From positions 104,316,116 through 104,380,115 of the forward strand of contig CM041294.1 of NCBI GenBank assembly GCA_023052935.1: 64,000 bases of DNA, read 5' to 3'. The notes beneath the pieces were generated by a model that made no database searches, had not been told where the DNA came from, and saw only the letters and a program-made list of their open reading frames with translations. Positions 24,601-35,915 of this stretch are shown here, piece after piece. Numbering within the stretch: the first letter of the stretch is position 1; every line of letters starts with the position of its first letter. Source of the stretch: Piezodorus guildinii (Eukaryota; Arthropoda; Insecta; Hemiptera; Pentatomidae). Position numbers and translations under genes: made by a program.

Positions 24601-24647
24601 GTGTACCGACGTTTCGGCCTACATTGTGGGCCTTCATCAGAGTCACC
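24601..24647 (-). ncRNA. Hammerhead ribozyme motif, type I minimal, intact core
   Basis: On the minus strand, helix I is GTGACT with GGTACAC (one bulged A). It is followed by core CTGATGA, one unpaired A, helix II GGCC/GGCC around CACAATGTA, and core GAAACGTC with predicted cleavage after GTC. Helix III is only the ACGT palindrome, so activity would need a dimer, as known for Penelope-like-element hammerheads. It is in the sense orientation of the host pre-mRNA. Confidence 0.72.
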
Positions 24648-25173
24648 TTAATGAAGGTCCACAATTAAAATAAGTACTAAGTTACTGTCTGATGATCGCA
24701 CCCTCCCCCCCCAACCATCTTCCTCATCTAATATTCTCAACGGTCAACTAAACTCTATCATTATGAATCCTCTCACTCGGGGCCCAAACAGACATCAACC
24801 AACCTACCTCTTCGCCTTAGTAACCGATTAGCAAATAGAAGATCTCTTCATGGCACTACCTTGATATCTCAACATTTTTAAGTTCACACTTCGTTTCCTT
24901 TTTATAAAATTTTACCTATATCTATTGTAAATCCCTTTTTTCCAACCGTTTCATCTTATGCTCAGTTAAATTTGTTATTTTCTTTCCTAAAATCCTCCTT
25001 TCCTTATCTCAAATCTCAATTCAATCTATTCTCTAATCTTCATTAACGTATAGCTAATAGTTTAGGGCAACTTCCAAATCGCTTATTAAAAAATTAGCAT
25101 CACTGGCTCGTAAATTTAAAAAATCCGTATTAATGTCAAAATCAGAGAATGCACTTCTGCAGACACCGTCTCA

Positions 25174-25222
25174 GAGTCACTCTGATGAAGACACACAATG
25201 TAGGGCGAAACTTCGGCACCCA
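25174..25222 (+). ncRNA. Hammerhead motif, decayed core
   Basis: CTGATGA is intact, but the 3' core is GAAACTTC instead of GAAACGTC and helix II has lost complementarity. Probably inactive. Confidence 0.6.
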
Positions 25223-25320
25223 ATGAAAATAAGTACTACGTTTTATTGTGTGTTTCATTCTGATGACCGCTTCTCCAACCATCTTCCGCCTATTGTATTC
25301 TCAACGGGCAACTAAACTCC

Positions 25321-26449
25321 ATGATTATATTTTAATGTTAACTTTAATTTTTCAGAAAAACGATTCTTACAACAGTCAAAATATTTTTAGAGTTACACAT
25401 GAGGCTGTAATAGTTTCCAAAATATTACGTGAGAGCAATAATCAACTTACATTATACACAATATTTAATTTGATGTTAAATTACCAAATTCAAGTTTATA
25501 CAGTTTTCGTTATCCTTATTGATCTTCGACTAATTTATAAGTTAGATACATTTTTTGAAAACTTTTTCCAAAGACATAATAATATATACATATATACGTC
25601 TGTTTTGAACAATTACGATTATGGAGTGATTAAGTCTTGGGAATATGCTATCTACCTATTGGTGGCATTTCATTGGAAATACACTGAGATGAGAGGTCAG
25701 GGACAAGTGAGTTTGAGAGCGGAGGCAGTTTAAAAATAAAAAGGTTTGTATAAGTGTATTCTGAGGTATATATAGGAAATATGAAATGGAATAATGAAAG
25801 AGTAAGCAGGTATAATATTGCAACTCTTTGAAAGTAATTCATCTCTTTTCTTATCTCTATATATGTAAAATGATAACGCAATTTTGGTTATAACGAACTC
25901 CTTCAAAACCACTATATGGATTTTAAAACGGTTTTTCTACCAGTTAGGGCATTATTTCCTGAAGGTTTATAAGTAAAGGTAATAGTAAGGTTTATAAATT
26001 AAATAATTGCAATTTAGCTTTTCTTTAAACGAAAAAAAAAATGTCTGTAATGAAGTGATCAAAAAATTATTTCTGAAATATAAGCAGGAATATAAACGTT
26101 TAATATACCATTGTAAAACATACGATTTTAGAAAAGTTAATATGCAATAAAATAAATCATAAAAGTTAATATGAAGTTGTTGAAAGCTCATGAACTTATG
26201 AACATATGTTATTGAGAAAGAGGGAGGTTATAATAGTTTAATGTAGAAACTGACGTACAGGATCGTGCAAGTAATATTCTTCCAATCAGTACGCAAATGT
26301 TAGAAACAATAATACATACCATATTGTAGCTAAGTTGTTAACATAAATGTTAAGTTTTTATAAATCTATAAACAACATTGCCGTTCTTTATAAATTAACT
26401 TTATCATTCAACTTAATCATGACAAATCAAATCATTTAATATTTACCCT
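25321..26449. other. Intronic stretch, nothing recognised
   Basis: The 161-aa plus-strand frame at 25248-25733 starts inside the hammerhead element and runs into AT-rich sequence with no motif; I do not support it as a gene. Confidence 0.5.
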
Positions 26450-26975
26450 ACTAAGACATACCTACCGGGCAGCAAAGCATATCTAAAAGCTAGAGTCCTG
26501 AAAAGCTGGGAATCGGCTTGGAATGAAACTCCTTTGACAAACAAGTTAAGAAATGTCAAAAAGACAACAAAAAAATGGATAAGTTCCGTCAGAGGAAACC
26601 GAAGAGAAGAGGTGGTTTTAACAAGAATGAGAATCGGTCACACCAATTTAACCCACAAATTCTTAATTACTAAAGAAAATCGACCGAACTGCGAAGTGTG
26701 TCAATTACCTCTTACAGTACAACATATAATTGAGAATTGTCCAGTATACCAGGAAGCTTTCGTATATTATAAAATACCTCGTTTCATCAAATTAGCTCTA
26801 AAAGATTCAAAAGAATCAAGTGACAGCGTCATAAAACTGTTAAAAGATACCCAATTATTCCAAAAAATGTAATACTAACAGTAACCGTTTAATTATATAA
26901 AATAGACTTTAAGGCAATGGTGTACACCTATACAACAACAAAAAATAAATAAAATAAAATAAATAAATAAATAAT
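26450..26975 (+). pseudogene. LINE ORF2 C-terminus after RNase H (I-type)
   Basis: The plus strand reads LPGSKAYLKARVLKSWESAW, TNKLRNVKKTTKKW, REEVVLTRMRIGHTNLTHKF, then the CxxC...HxxxxC knuckle in CEVCQLPLTVQHIIENC. It ends near 26870, followed by an A-rich AAATAAAT tail. RxRIGHTxLTH plus this knuckle is the typical end of I/LOA/Jockey-group ORF2 proteins. The frame is open from about 26450, so the copy is relatively young, but it is 5'-truncated. Confidence 0.9.
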
Positions 26976-27172
26976 AAATAAAAAATTTTCAAAAAAAAAA
27001 AAAAAATAAATTAAAAAAAAAATGTTTAAAGAAAGAAAGTAAAAGTTTAACCAATCAAATTCTTAATGAAAACAATATCAATAATAATTGAAAAAAAGAG
27101 AGATCTTCAAAAAATAATAATATCTAATAAAAAGAAAAAAAAAGAAAAGGAAAAAAAAAAAAAAAAATTTCT
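26976..27172. repeat. A-rich tail and simple A repeats
   Basis: AAATAAAT-type repeats and several A-runs follow the LINE 3' end. Confidence 0.7.
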
Positions 27173-27739
27173 CTACAATACTGTCTTAAGGTAAATGCTA
27201 GTTAGTTTGAAAATTGTATTTATAATGTATAAATTCTGTAAATTAAAAAAAAATAAATAAATAAGATGTGAAATAATAATTATAAGAAAAAGACAAATGT
27301 ATAAAATTAAAATAGCTAAGCAAAATAAGAAATTTAAGTACCTTGATGTTAAAACATAAGTCAAAAAATCAAAATTACGTAAGAAGTTAAATAATGAAAG
27401 GGCGTAATGACCTTGTTGTTGATTGCCTAGGAAAAACAAGTAACCTAACCTACCGGGCATACGCAGAAATGAAACTAAAGACGCTCAACAAACGTCTTTA
27501 ACTATTTTTTCCAAATCAAAACTGAAACAGAAACTAAGTACATACACTTACTTACTCAAACCGATTTGGACATACTCTTTAAAATTTTTAGACTCATAAC
27601 TAATGAACCATAGTACGTAACTATCACAATTTACATACTGACTTCCACATACCAACAGTAGACGAACACATTCTCTCTGTCAATTTGAGATTTAAAGAGA
27701 AAAAACAACATTGTTATCAATTATTTAAAATTGAATACT
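27173..27739. other. Intronic stretch, nothing recognised
   Basis: AT-rich. The 95-aa minus-strand frame at 27173-27460 is low-complexity hydrophobic sequence read from A-rich DNA and is not supported. Confidence 0.5.
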
Positions 27740-28019
27740 GGGAACACCTTTTGCAGGGTGGCTAGCATAACAGCCTTCAATGCCAAAGGTCACGAGTTCA
27801 AACCCGCAGGTGGTCCTTCGATTATTTCATAGGAGTAAACAATTCTTAGTCGGGCGGCCCTTCGGAGGGGACGTAAAAGGGTGGTCCCGATCCTGTGCGG
27901 TCAGATACTCGTTGAAGATCCATATCCGAATTAAACCTGGATAGGCAAAATTTAAGACTACCACTGTAGCATCGTCCGAATAGCCACAGTAGCAAAAACG
28001 TTTAATAAACAAACAAACA
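27740..28019 (+). mobile_element. SINE family A, full copy
   Basis: tRNA-like head with CTAGCATAACAGCC and box B AGTTCAAACCC, body with CCTTCGGAGGGGACGT, GGATAGGCAAAATTTA and CACTGTAGCATCGTCCGA, and a CAAACAAACAAA tail. It is flanked by AAATTGAATACT (27728-27739) and AAATTTAATACT (28020-28031), a 12-bp target duplication with one mismatch. Confidence 0.9.
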
Positions 28020-28031
28020 AAATTTAATACT

Positions 28032-28924
28032 ATTTCATGAAAACAGATGGTACAATGTAAACTAAATGGGATTCCTATGGAGTCTATTAAACCTTTAAAA
28101 TTTATTTTTATTAGTTTATTTGTAAAATTTAATAGTTATAAACCTAATAGAATAGGAACCTTTGTTTTTTATATAGTTTTTGAATACGCATGGTATATAC
28201 CAATCAAGTTTTCTTTAAATGGAAAAATTAAATTTTCCATTATCCGTGCTTCACTTTAAAATAACAAACTAATAAACTTAACCAATTTTTATTTATGTTT
28301 TTCATTACTGCTGATGATTAAATATAATAATGAATATACGTTTAAAATAAACATATTTTCTTGCTGATTGCCATTTCCCCTATCGATAAACTAAAACTCC
28401 CAAAGCGATAAACTCTAAATCGGTCAGACGTTGATTTTTTAAACATATATGACACCTCATTCAAATTGCACCCGTGCGAAGCAAGGGCGGATCCAATAGT
28501 GTTGTCATAAAATTAGAAATATTACGAAAATGTCTTAAACTTATAAGTTCATGAAAAAAAATTTCCTAAAAACTTATTAAATTTAGTCAAGTAAAAATTT
28601 TAAATATTGAAATTAAGACACATTTTTATTTTTTTTACGCAATCATTCAGTCCTAATACATTCATTGCATTTTTTTTTAATCTCTACTTAGATAGGAAAA
28701 CCATGGCTGAGGTTTTGAGGAACCTCAGGAAGCCAGAAAATCCCGGTGCTGCTATTGAAGGGCAGTGGAGGTTGATCAAGAGGGCTTAGTTCTCTAAATG
28801 AGAAAGAAGTCTTTTCCAAGACTCTCAGGTGTTTAGTTCCTTCAAACCCGTATAAACATTGCAAACAATATAAAAATGCATTCAATATTGAAAGATGATT
28901 ATTGAAAGAAGTATTTCAAGTTTT
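28032..28924. other. Intronic stretch, nothing recognised
   Basis: AT-rich; 28690-28800 is slightly GC-richer without coding similarity. Confidence 0.5.
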
Positions 28925-29085
28925 CGGTCAATTTTGGTTTATTATTTTCAATAATAAACTATTGTAATAAAAAAAAATTGCTTATATATACATACAAAAC
29001 AAATATATTAAAAAACTCCCTATCCCCTAAATTTTGAGGACTTACGTTTCAAGACCCGAATAACGAAAAAAAAAAATCCGTTACA
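28925..29085 (-). repeat. Solo end of repeat D
   Basis: GGTTTATTATTTTCAATAAT followed by AATTTTGAGGACTTACGTTT, the complement of the right end of repeat D. Confidence 0.65.
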
Positions 29086-29149
29086 AAACTTTTGAAGGAC
29101 TCCATGGCCAAAGATTGTTCATTTCCTTAAAAAATGGTAAGCCGTAGGC

Positions 29150-29430
29150 TGGGTTTGAATTCGCGTCCCTTTGGATAGAACGCTAGCCACTTCAAACCCG
29201 TCAGTTTGCCCTAGGACTTTTTAATGGTAGTAAATCCTTAAAAAAAAAAAAAATCCTTAGTTATCTCATTTTTCGAAAGAAACGTAAAATGTTGGTCTTG
29301 AGCCAGTGCGGTGTCAGGTGCTCATTAAAGATCCCTATCCTAATTAAATCTAAATAGAAAAAGTTTAGGAATCCAATTGTATCATCGTTCGATTAGAATA
29401 AAGTGACGGTAAATAAGAACAAAAAAAAAA
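29150..29430 (+). mobile_element. SINE family A, degraded copy
   Basis: GCTAGCC, TTCAAACCCG, GTGCGGTGTCAGGTGCTC, TTAAAGATCCCTATCCTAAT and ATCATCGTTCGATTAGAATA align to the body of SINE A, with an A-run inserted. The head is rearranged. Confidence 0.65.
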
Positions 29431-29850
29431 AAATGTAATAAAAATATTTAGTTCTCAATGGCCAAATCTCATTAAATTAACTGTAAGAAAACGACAGGAG
29501 AAATCCTAAAAATGATTGAAAAAATTATGAATTTAATTAAAAAAAATATGAATTTTGCTGAACAAAGCTATATTAGTTGATTTGCTGCTCACCCTCCGGT
29601 GGTTTGTGTCAAGTAAAGCCTAATATTGGATATTAGAAAGTGTTTAGGGAGTGATCAAAATCAACAAGGGATGATGGACAAACGGTATCGATTATTTTTC
29701 CCACAGAAGAAGCTTCACTATAGAATTCGGTTTGACAACTATACTACTATCAAGTTTACGAAAGAATACTAGATGGATGTTAATAATAATACCATTTTAA
29801 AAAAAATGTTAATAAAATATATTAATGAATACATTTTTCATAGAAAAAAT

Positions 29851-31004
29851 GCTGCAAATTATTACACAATGGTTTATTATTTCCAAATAACAATATTAGG
29901 GTATAACTGTTAATATAGCTGTTTACACGTATAGGCAATTAAGTAATATGAAAAGCAATAATTCAAAGAATCATACCATATTACTACCGCTGATTCCAAA
30001 ATGCTATATTTAAACTAGTTTTTAAGCAATTTCAATGATTCTTTTTTCATTTGGTCACTATAAGCAAATATAGTATTTATTTATTTAATTATTAGAAGAA
30101 ACAGATTTTTTTTTTATTCGTTATTAGGATTCTACGCATCTTGAAACGTAAGCTCTCAAATTTTGATGAGGGGGGAGGTTATTTTATTTTTTGGTAGAGA
30201 TTCATTATTGATAATAAACTCAGGGCATTTATACAGGACTGTGTTACTATTTCCTTTTCTTTTCATTCGATTTTCATTCAAATAATTCAAATAAAATTTC
30301 CTGATTCCAGAATACCTTACATTTTAACTTTACCAGCAATAATAACCGAGTTGTCAAGAAATCATATCTCTTATAAGTTGTGGCTTGATCATATAACATG
30401 ATAATTTTTTTTTTTTTTTTGCACTTTGTTCATTGCGTTGTCTTGATCTTGAAAATATTTCGATTTTTCTCTATCTTCAATAATAACCGATTTTTATTGT
30501 AATTACATCTATCATAATTTGTTACTTTAATATATATATATGATTTTTTTTTGTTTTTGTTTTTCGCGTTTTACTGATTCTAAAACTTAACACATAATTT
30601 TTTCTATCGTCAAAAATAACTGAGTTATGGGAGTATTTATGGTAAAATTTCCATTTTTTTTTCTCTTTTTTATAATTATTCGCGGTTTTTTGGTTAAAAA
30701 ACATTAATGAATTTTTCCCTATCTTCGAATATAACGTAGTCCAAGCGAATTTATTAGCAAGATTTCAATTTTTTTCATTTTTTTTTTGTTTATCTCGCTT
30801 TACTGATGATATTTGTGGCGAATTTAAAAAAAAAAAATGGTCCAGTACCTTCGGAGAAATGCCGCGGATGGCGGACAAACGGACTTTTTATTCGTTATTC
30901 GGATTCTACGCATCATGAAACGTAAGCTCTCAAATTTTGAGGGGGGTTATTTTATTTTATTTTTTTGTCGATTATAAAGGTTCATTATTGAAAATAATAA
31001 ACCA
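29851..31004 (+). repeat. Dispersed repeat D, copy 2
   Basis: Same start (GCTGCAAATTATTACACAAT) and end (GAAAATAATAAACCA) as copy 1. The GGATTCTACGCATC..GAAACGTAAGC block again occurs twice (about 30128 and 30900). The second occurrence follows ATGCCGCGGATGGCGGACAA. Confidence 0.8.
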
Positions 31005-31010
31005 AAATGA

Positions 31011-31297
31011 GGGGTCACCCATAGCGTAGTTGCTAGCATAACAGCGTTCTATGCCAAAGGTCGCGGGTTCAAACCTGCGGGTGGCCCTAGGATTTTTTAA
31101 TGGGAGTAAAAAATTCTTAGTTATGCCGTCCTTCGGAGGGGACGTTAAAAGGTGGTCCCGAGCCTGTGCGATGTCAGGTACTCGTTAAAGATCCATATCC
31201 TAATAAAAGCTGGATAGGCAAAATTTAGGACTCCCACTGTAGCATCGTCCGATTAGCCATAGTAGCATAAAGTGACGTTAAACGAATAAACAACAAC
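31011..31297 (+). mobile_element. SINE family A, best-preserved copy
   Basis: The tRNA-like head can fold: GGGTCAC/GTGGCCC acceptor pairing, box A TAGCGTAGTTGCTAGC, box B GGGTTCAAACC. It is followed by the family body and a CAACAACAAC tail. The perfect 11-bp flanking repeat AACCAAAATGA (31000-31010 and 31298-31308) marks the insertion, which hit the right end of repeat D. RNA polymerase III internal promoter boxes are preserved. Confidence 0.93.
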
Positions 31298-31624
31298 AAC
31301 CAAAATGATATGCGAAACAGTCCCTAGAATATATCTGAGTATATTAAGTTTATCACTGAATAGTTCTCTCCTCAGCTTGGATCCATTAAGAAGAGACGGG
31401 GAATGATGGACATCATACATCGCGAGGGTGGAGAGAGTTGTCATAGAAGATAGCGAGTGACGGGTCTTCTAGGTGTGGAAGGGACCAAAGCAACGTTGAT
31501 GGATTATGGGCCGCCAGCGAGGAAATGCATAGAGGCAGCACCGAGAGTAAATATTTAGGAACTTTCGCAAGGAGAAAGTGTTGAGGTTCAATGCTCACAA
31601 GATACTGATTAATTAATCTAATCT

Positions 31625-31690
31625 TATATATATATATATATATATATCCTTATATATATTAGTTATATTATATTATTATATATATAGAGT
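31625..31690. repeat. TA-rich microsatellite
   Basis: TA runs at 31625-31648 and 31650-31687, with a few interruptions. Confidence 0.85.
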
Positions 31691-31714
31691 TTATGCTTGG
31701 ACATGGCTCAGTAA

Positions 31715-31756
31715 TGCCCTGATGATGGCTCACAAGCTTGAGCCGAAACGTTGGCA
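31715..31756 (+). ncRNA. Hammerhead ribozyme motif, intact, between TA arrays
   Basis: Helix I TGCC/GGCA, core CTGATGA, one unpaired T, helix II GGCTC/GAGCC with loop ACAAGCTT, core GAAACGTT with cleavage triplet GTT. All invariant core bases are present. It is antisense to the host gene. Its sequence differs from the 24.6/50.6 kb family, so it is a separate lineage. Confidence 0.75.
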
Positions 31757-31801
31757 AAATTAAAAACTTTTCAAAAATGACTGATTCCTGACTATTCCAC
31801 C

Positions 31802-31803
<2 letters not shown>

Positions 31804-31875
<72 letters not shown>
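31804..31875. repeat. (TA)n microsatellite
   Basis: About 36 TA units with one phase break. Confidence 0.95.
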
Positions 31876-31880
<5 letters not shown>

Positions 31881-32353
31881 CTGAATTTATCGGGTGTTTT
31901 GTAATTGCACGGCACTAAGTTATGTGTTCACTAGCACAAAATAAACAAAAACGTTCATACTAACATATATCTCAAATTCATTTATGAAACAAATATCAAA
32001 GGTTAAAGATTTATAATTTATTTACTACATTAAGACTGACTGTAAAAGTTTAACGTATTTAATACTAAATAATAAGTTTTAATCACCTGATAATCAATGA
32101 CAGTAGTTGTTCATCTGTTTGTCAAGTTCTTAGTGTTAAAGTGTATCATCGCTGTATTTATCATCATTTTTCTAGTTCTGTGTGTTTTAGTGTGAGTGAA
32201 TACTGTGACACAGTTCAATTTATGATTATCATGGGAGACACCATAAATTTATTCACTTTTGAAATGAAATGAAATGAATAAAAAATTTATTCTGCGATCA
32301 AGTCCTCTTAGAATATGAACAACAAGAAATCCTTCTGGTCTGGTAACTCAAAG

Positions 32354-32356
<3 letters not shown>
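31876..32356. other. Intronic stretch, nothing recognised
   Basis: AT-rich sequence between two TA arrays. Confidence 0.5.

Positions 32357-32445
<89 letters not shown>
32357..32445. repeat. (TA)n microsatellite
   Basis: About 44 uninterrupted TA units. The IYIYI open frame across it is an artefact. Confidence 0.97.
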
Positions 32446-32450
<5 letters not shown>

Positions 32451-32524
32451 CAAAAAATATGTATACATATAAAAGGTCAAATATTAATTATATCTGTAAA
32501 TCTTTGCCTATTTATACTGTGATT

Positions 32525-33252
32525 TATTGGGGATACTGAGGGGTGCAGATTCATAATTGGTTTATTATTATATTAAATAAACATTAATAAGCCTTGGTCG
32601 GCGAAAGTTCAAAAGGTGTCCCCCCCCCTCCTTCTCCGGTTTCCCCATCGGTCTCAAATACCAGAGACCCCTAGGAGTTTCCTCCAGCGGCAGCCGAAAA
32701 GAATATCAAGGGTGATCAAAAGATAAGATCACAAAGGCTGTACCGCCAACCGGGGCACTTCCCATATCGGTCCACCAGAGGTGACGAGGATGAGAGAGAC
32801 AGATCCGAAAAGTTAGTGTTACTCCAGCCATGAGAGTTGAAGACCAGTAAGAAAACATCCGAGGTCCATCCTCAAGAAGAAGCGATGTTCGCCGGGGGTC
32901 ATAGAGCAGCTGGAAGATGAAGCCTAGAAGGAGTTTCCACCTTCGCCAGCCGACTCAGTGTCTTAGAGGTATTTATTAATTGTAATATTGTATGGCAAGG
33001 TTCACTGTAATGTCCCTCAGTATTCTCAGGGATATTTTAAATAAATTGTATATGTATAACCTAAGTTAATTTAAATAATAATATCATTTATTGAAACTTG
33101 TTTACTTTAATCTTCTCCTGAATGCCACCTATTATGATTGGTAAACACGATACGTTTAGAAAGGAAATCCAATGGTTTCAGTAAATATAGTTTATATATT
33201 GATTAGAGATATGAAGTAAGTTTAGTTTTTGAATGTAAAAACATAGCAATAC
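32525..33252 (+). repeat. Dispersed repeat A, copy 2
   Basis: Aligns to copy 1 through CCTTGGTCGGCGAAAG, GAGGTGACGAGGATGAGA, CGCCAGCCGACTCA and GTAAACACGATACG. It ends AAACATAGCAATAC and lacks the terminal GCTGC hairpin block. Confidence 0.8.
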
Positions 33253-33289
33253 TATATATACCTATATTTTACATTGGAACCGAAGATTT

Positions 33290-33830
33290 AGATGCTGAGT
33301 AGGTAGTGGAAGGGTTGATGTTTGAAGGAAGAGAGAGAAGTGGCTTTGCGAATAGAGATAGGCAGCGAATTCCAGAAGGATAAGGAACGAACGAGAAACG
33401 ATTTGTGAATGGATGCAGTTTTATGTGATGGGGTATAAATATTGATGATGGGGTTCTAGTACTTAACGAATGGATAACAGGACGGAGGGTGACGAGCTCA
33501 GGTATGTAGGAAGGTTTTCTGTTTTTTAATGTTTGGAATAGGTAAGATTCAAGGAAATATTGTCGTCGTGCAGAAGGATAAAGCTATTTTAAGATGGTGT
33601 AATAGCCATAAATATGGTCACGTCTATTGGCTCCGAATATAAATCTTATAAAATACTTCATAAGTCGTTTTAATTTAATTTCTATTACATCGGTTAGTCT
33701 CCCGTACACCAGGAAATCGTAATCAAAGTTTGGGAAGATAATAGAGGAATTTCGCAGAACGAACAGACATGATTTTAACTAATGGCGAGGTACACAGAAA
33801 CGGTGCTGCTGCTGTTCGAATATATTGTGA
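33290..33830 (-). pseudogene. LINE ORF2 remnant (family L4-like)
   Basis: The minus strand reads RSAKFLYYLPKL.DYDFLVY, then RLMKYFIRFIFGANR, RQYFLESYLFQTL and a final SFWNSLPISIRKA. The order and motifs match L4 (LLVTSLIFxxFDY, RLxxxxVRFIF, YFLxSFLYR, FWNSLPxSIR). Shifts and stops are present. Confidence 0.75.
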
Positions 33831-34196
33831 ATTTAATAACCGAAGAAATGCAATCATATTTTTTTACAGGATTCCTGGGGAACGTTGGCCCCTAATATTT
33901 TTCAGAGTCTAATCATTAAACGTTTAGTTTCACTTTTTAAAAAAAATCATCAAAATCAGTGCAACTCATTCGGGACCCTCTCCTTGTTAGCCAAAAATGC
34001 AAATACACTTACTATTTCGTTGAACGAATCATTCATGATAATTTTGTTTCTTTCAACGAAAGTGTAATCGCATTACCTGGAATCAACAGATTAAATAAAT
34101 AAGAGCAGGTGATACAGTCTTACGGGTTCTGTTCAGTTAGGAATGCCAACACCGGGTACTCAAATTACAAAGATCAATAGCGTAACGAATAACTTT

Positions 34197-34300
34197 GGGG
34201 GTCACCTATGAAGTAGCGGCTAGCATAACATCCTTCCATGAAGATGTCGCGGTTTCAAACCCTGCAGATGACTCTATGATTTTTTAATCGAACTTCTTTT
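34197..34300 (+). mobile_element. SINE family A, head only
   Basis: GGGTCACCTATGAAGTAGCG, GCTAGCATAACATCCTTCCA and GGTTTCAAACCCTGC reproduce the tRNA-like head with box A and B; the body is absent after ATTTTTTAAT. Confidence 0.75.
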
Positions 34301-35529
34301 AAGACAAAAAGAACCAATCTCACTTTCCAAATTGTGTGGCACCCAGCTTTTCTGGTATCGTACCCTTAGTATAGTTTTTAGGGTCTCGATTGGTGAAGCA
34401 AAGATAATATAGCCAAAAAGAAGTCCAGCATCTTCTTACCCAAATAAACATCCTGTCCATAATTTAGTATACGTATATTTTAAAATCATACTTAGCTTAA
34501 AATTAAAAATAAATCATATTAAAGAAACAAAGTTTTTTTCAAAATTATAACACACAAAAAAATTAAGCACCAATACTAAATTGAGCACATACCAGAACCG
34601 AATTCCTTCTTTATGAAGTATTGGGTAAAATAACTGAAAAAATGTTTTCTCGGAAGGGATATGCCTTCGCATCTTAATGAAACCGTTATTATTTTAATAT
34701 AGTATTTTAAAAGTCGGTATAAGAATGCCTGTATTAAGTAATTTGCCCGAAAAAATTAAAAACCGAGCACCAATAAGTCCTATCGTGCTTTCCCCTCTCC
34801 CTCTCTCCCGACATTTAAATATTCATAATATTAATTTAATTAAGATTAATGAAAGTTTACTCATATTATTTTATTGCATGATCAGAAATTATACATGCCA
34901 ATAAACAAAACCTTGCCAATATGAGTTTCAATATTTTACAATCTAGCTGTAGAACTTATGCGCACTCTTTTAAATTGTTAAAGACCGGTGGATGAAAAAG
35001 CTTTATTATTGCTAAAATATTCAGAATTTTTAAAACAAAAGGAGGTTACTCGGATGGTCTGAAAGAAGGAAAAAAATTACACAATACCTGGAAAGTAATG
35101 GGAAAGAGGAAAAATTGGTGAAGAGTTTTAGCAGGAGTTTATAGCAGCTGTGCCGTCCGGGATATTTTATTTTGTCGATCCTTTAAAAGGACAGCTGCTT
35201 TTTATTTTAATTTTTTTAAATCCTTTTCTTTAATGAATATAAACTTTTTTTTTATATTACAGGATATTTTGGGGTTTTATGTAAAACTGAATAGAGCTTA
35301 TACAATTTATTGAAAGATAATCTTGATAAATTAATAATGAATTTAAATGTTAACATTTAAAACATTTTTTTTTTTACATACTTGATTGGTTTTTACAACG
35401 TATTTACAAATAAAATAAGTAAAATAGATGATTTACAATAATAGGTATGAATAGACACGTGAAGAAGCTACCCATAATTAAATAACTATCTATAAATAAT
35501 TAATAAACTACCCCTTATAAAAGTTTATT
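34301..35529. other. Intronic stretch, nothing recognised
   Basis: AT-rich; no feature seen. Confidence 0.5.
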
Positions 35530-35786
35530 TTATAAGGAGGTCTCGAGGCCACCGTCTTTTCAGGCGCCTCTCTGAGGATTATCGGAGATATATGTAGTTG
35601 AGAGGTTACGCACAATCGGGTTTGAGTGGGCAGGTAGAGTGGAATTAAGGAGGAGTATCTATCACGGGCTGTCTGCAACTAGTGGGATAATTAGGTCTCT
35701 ATGGATGAGTTTATTGGTAACAAAGTAAAGAGCATTGATAATTTTTCGTAGGATTTTGGATTGCAAGGATTGAATATTCTGTTAAT
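35530..35786 (-). pseudogene. Jockey-type LINE fragment (family L3), copy 2
   Basis: Collinear with 18315-18570: GGCCACCGTCTTTTC, GAGTGGGCAGGTAG, CTGCAACTA.TGG.ATA, GGTCTCT.TGGAT. The minus strand encodes a decayed HRDLxIP/VADxVKY region. Confidence 0.85.
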
Positions 35787-35915
35787 TAAGCCGGAGGGCG
35801 ACCCTAAGGAATGGGGTCCTCCTTGGGCAGACCTAGCCTTTTTAAAGTGGGAACCCAAATTGGGGGAAAAACCAGGCGGCTGAGAGTGATCAAGGCCTAA
35901 TCTCCTCATTGCACG
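35787..35915 (+). mobile_element. SINE family B, 3' fragment
   Basis: GGGCGACCCTAAGGAATGGG, TCCTTGGGCAGACCTAGCCT, GGGAACCCAAATTGGGGGAA and AGGCCTAATCTCCTCATTGC match the complement of the SINE at 22028-22297. Confidence 0.85.

Larger units (their letters stand above)
24530..25320 (+). mobile_element. Hammerhead-bearing retroelement remnant with repeated arms
   Basis: 24530-24742 is a palindrome. The left arm (GAAGATGGTTGGGGGTGCGGT...) is the complement of the right arm (...CGCACC....CAACCATCTTCCTCATCT), but the right arm has lost the hammerhead core. A second right arm in direct orientation lies at 25140-25320 and shares CATCTTCC and TCTCAACGG.CAACTAAACTC. The 390 bp between them has no RT. 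The layout resembles terminal repeats around a short internal part, as in non-autonomous Penelope-like elements or retrozymes. A related palindrome is at 50372-50733. Confidence 0.65.

Noticed and set aside
25248..25733. 161-aa plus-strand open frame
   Set aside because: It starts inside the hammerhead element arm and continues in AT-rich DNA with no motif, splice context or composition of a real protein.
31310..31610. Minus-strand coding-like segment (KVPKYLLSVLPLCISSLAAH)
   Set aside because: Possibly LINE-derived, but I could not match it to the other LINE families here; too uncertain to list as a feature.
32298..32480. Open frames of repeated Ile-Tyr (also at 53771-54067, 36505-36834, 52087-52272 and 17546-17737)
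   Set aside because: They are translations of TA microsatellites and A-runs, not genes.
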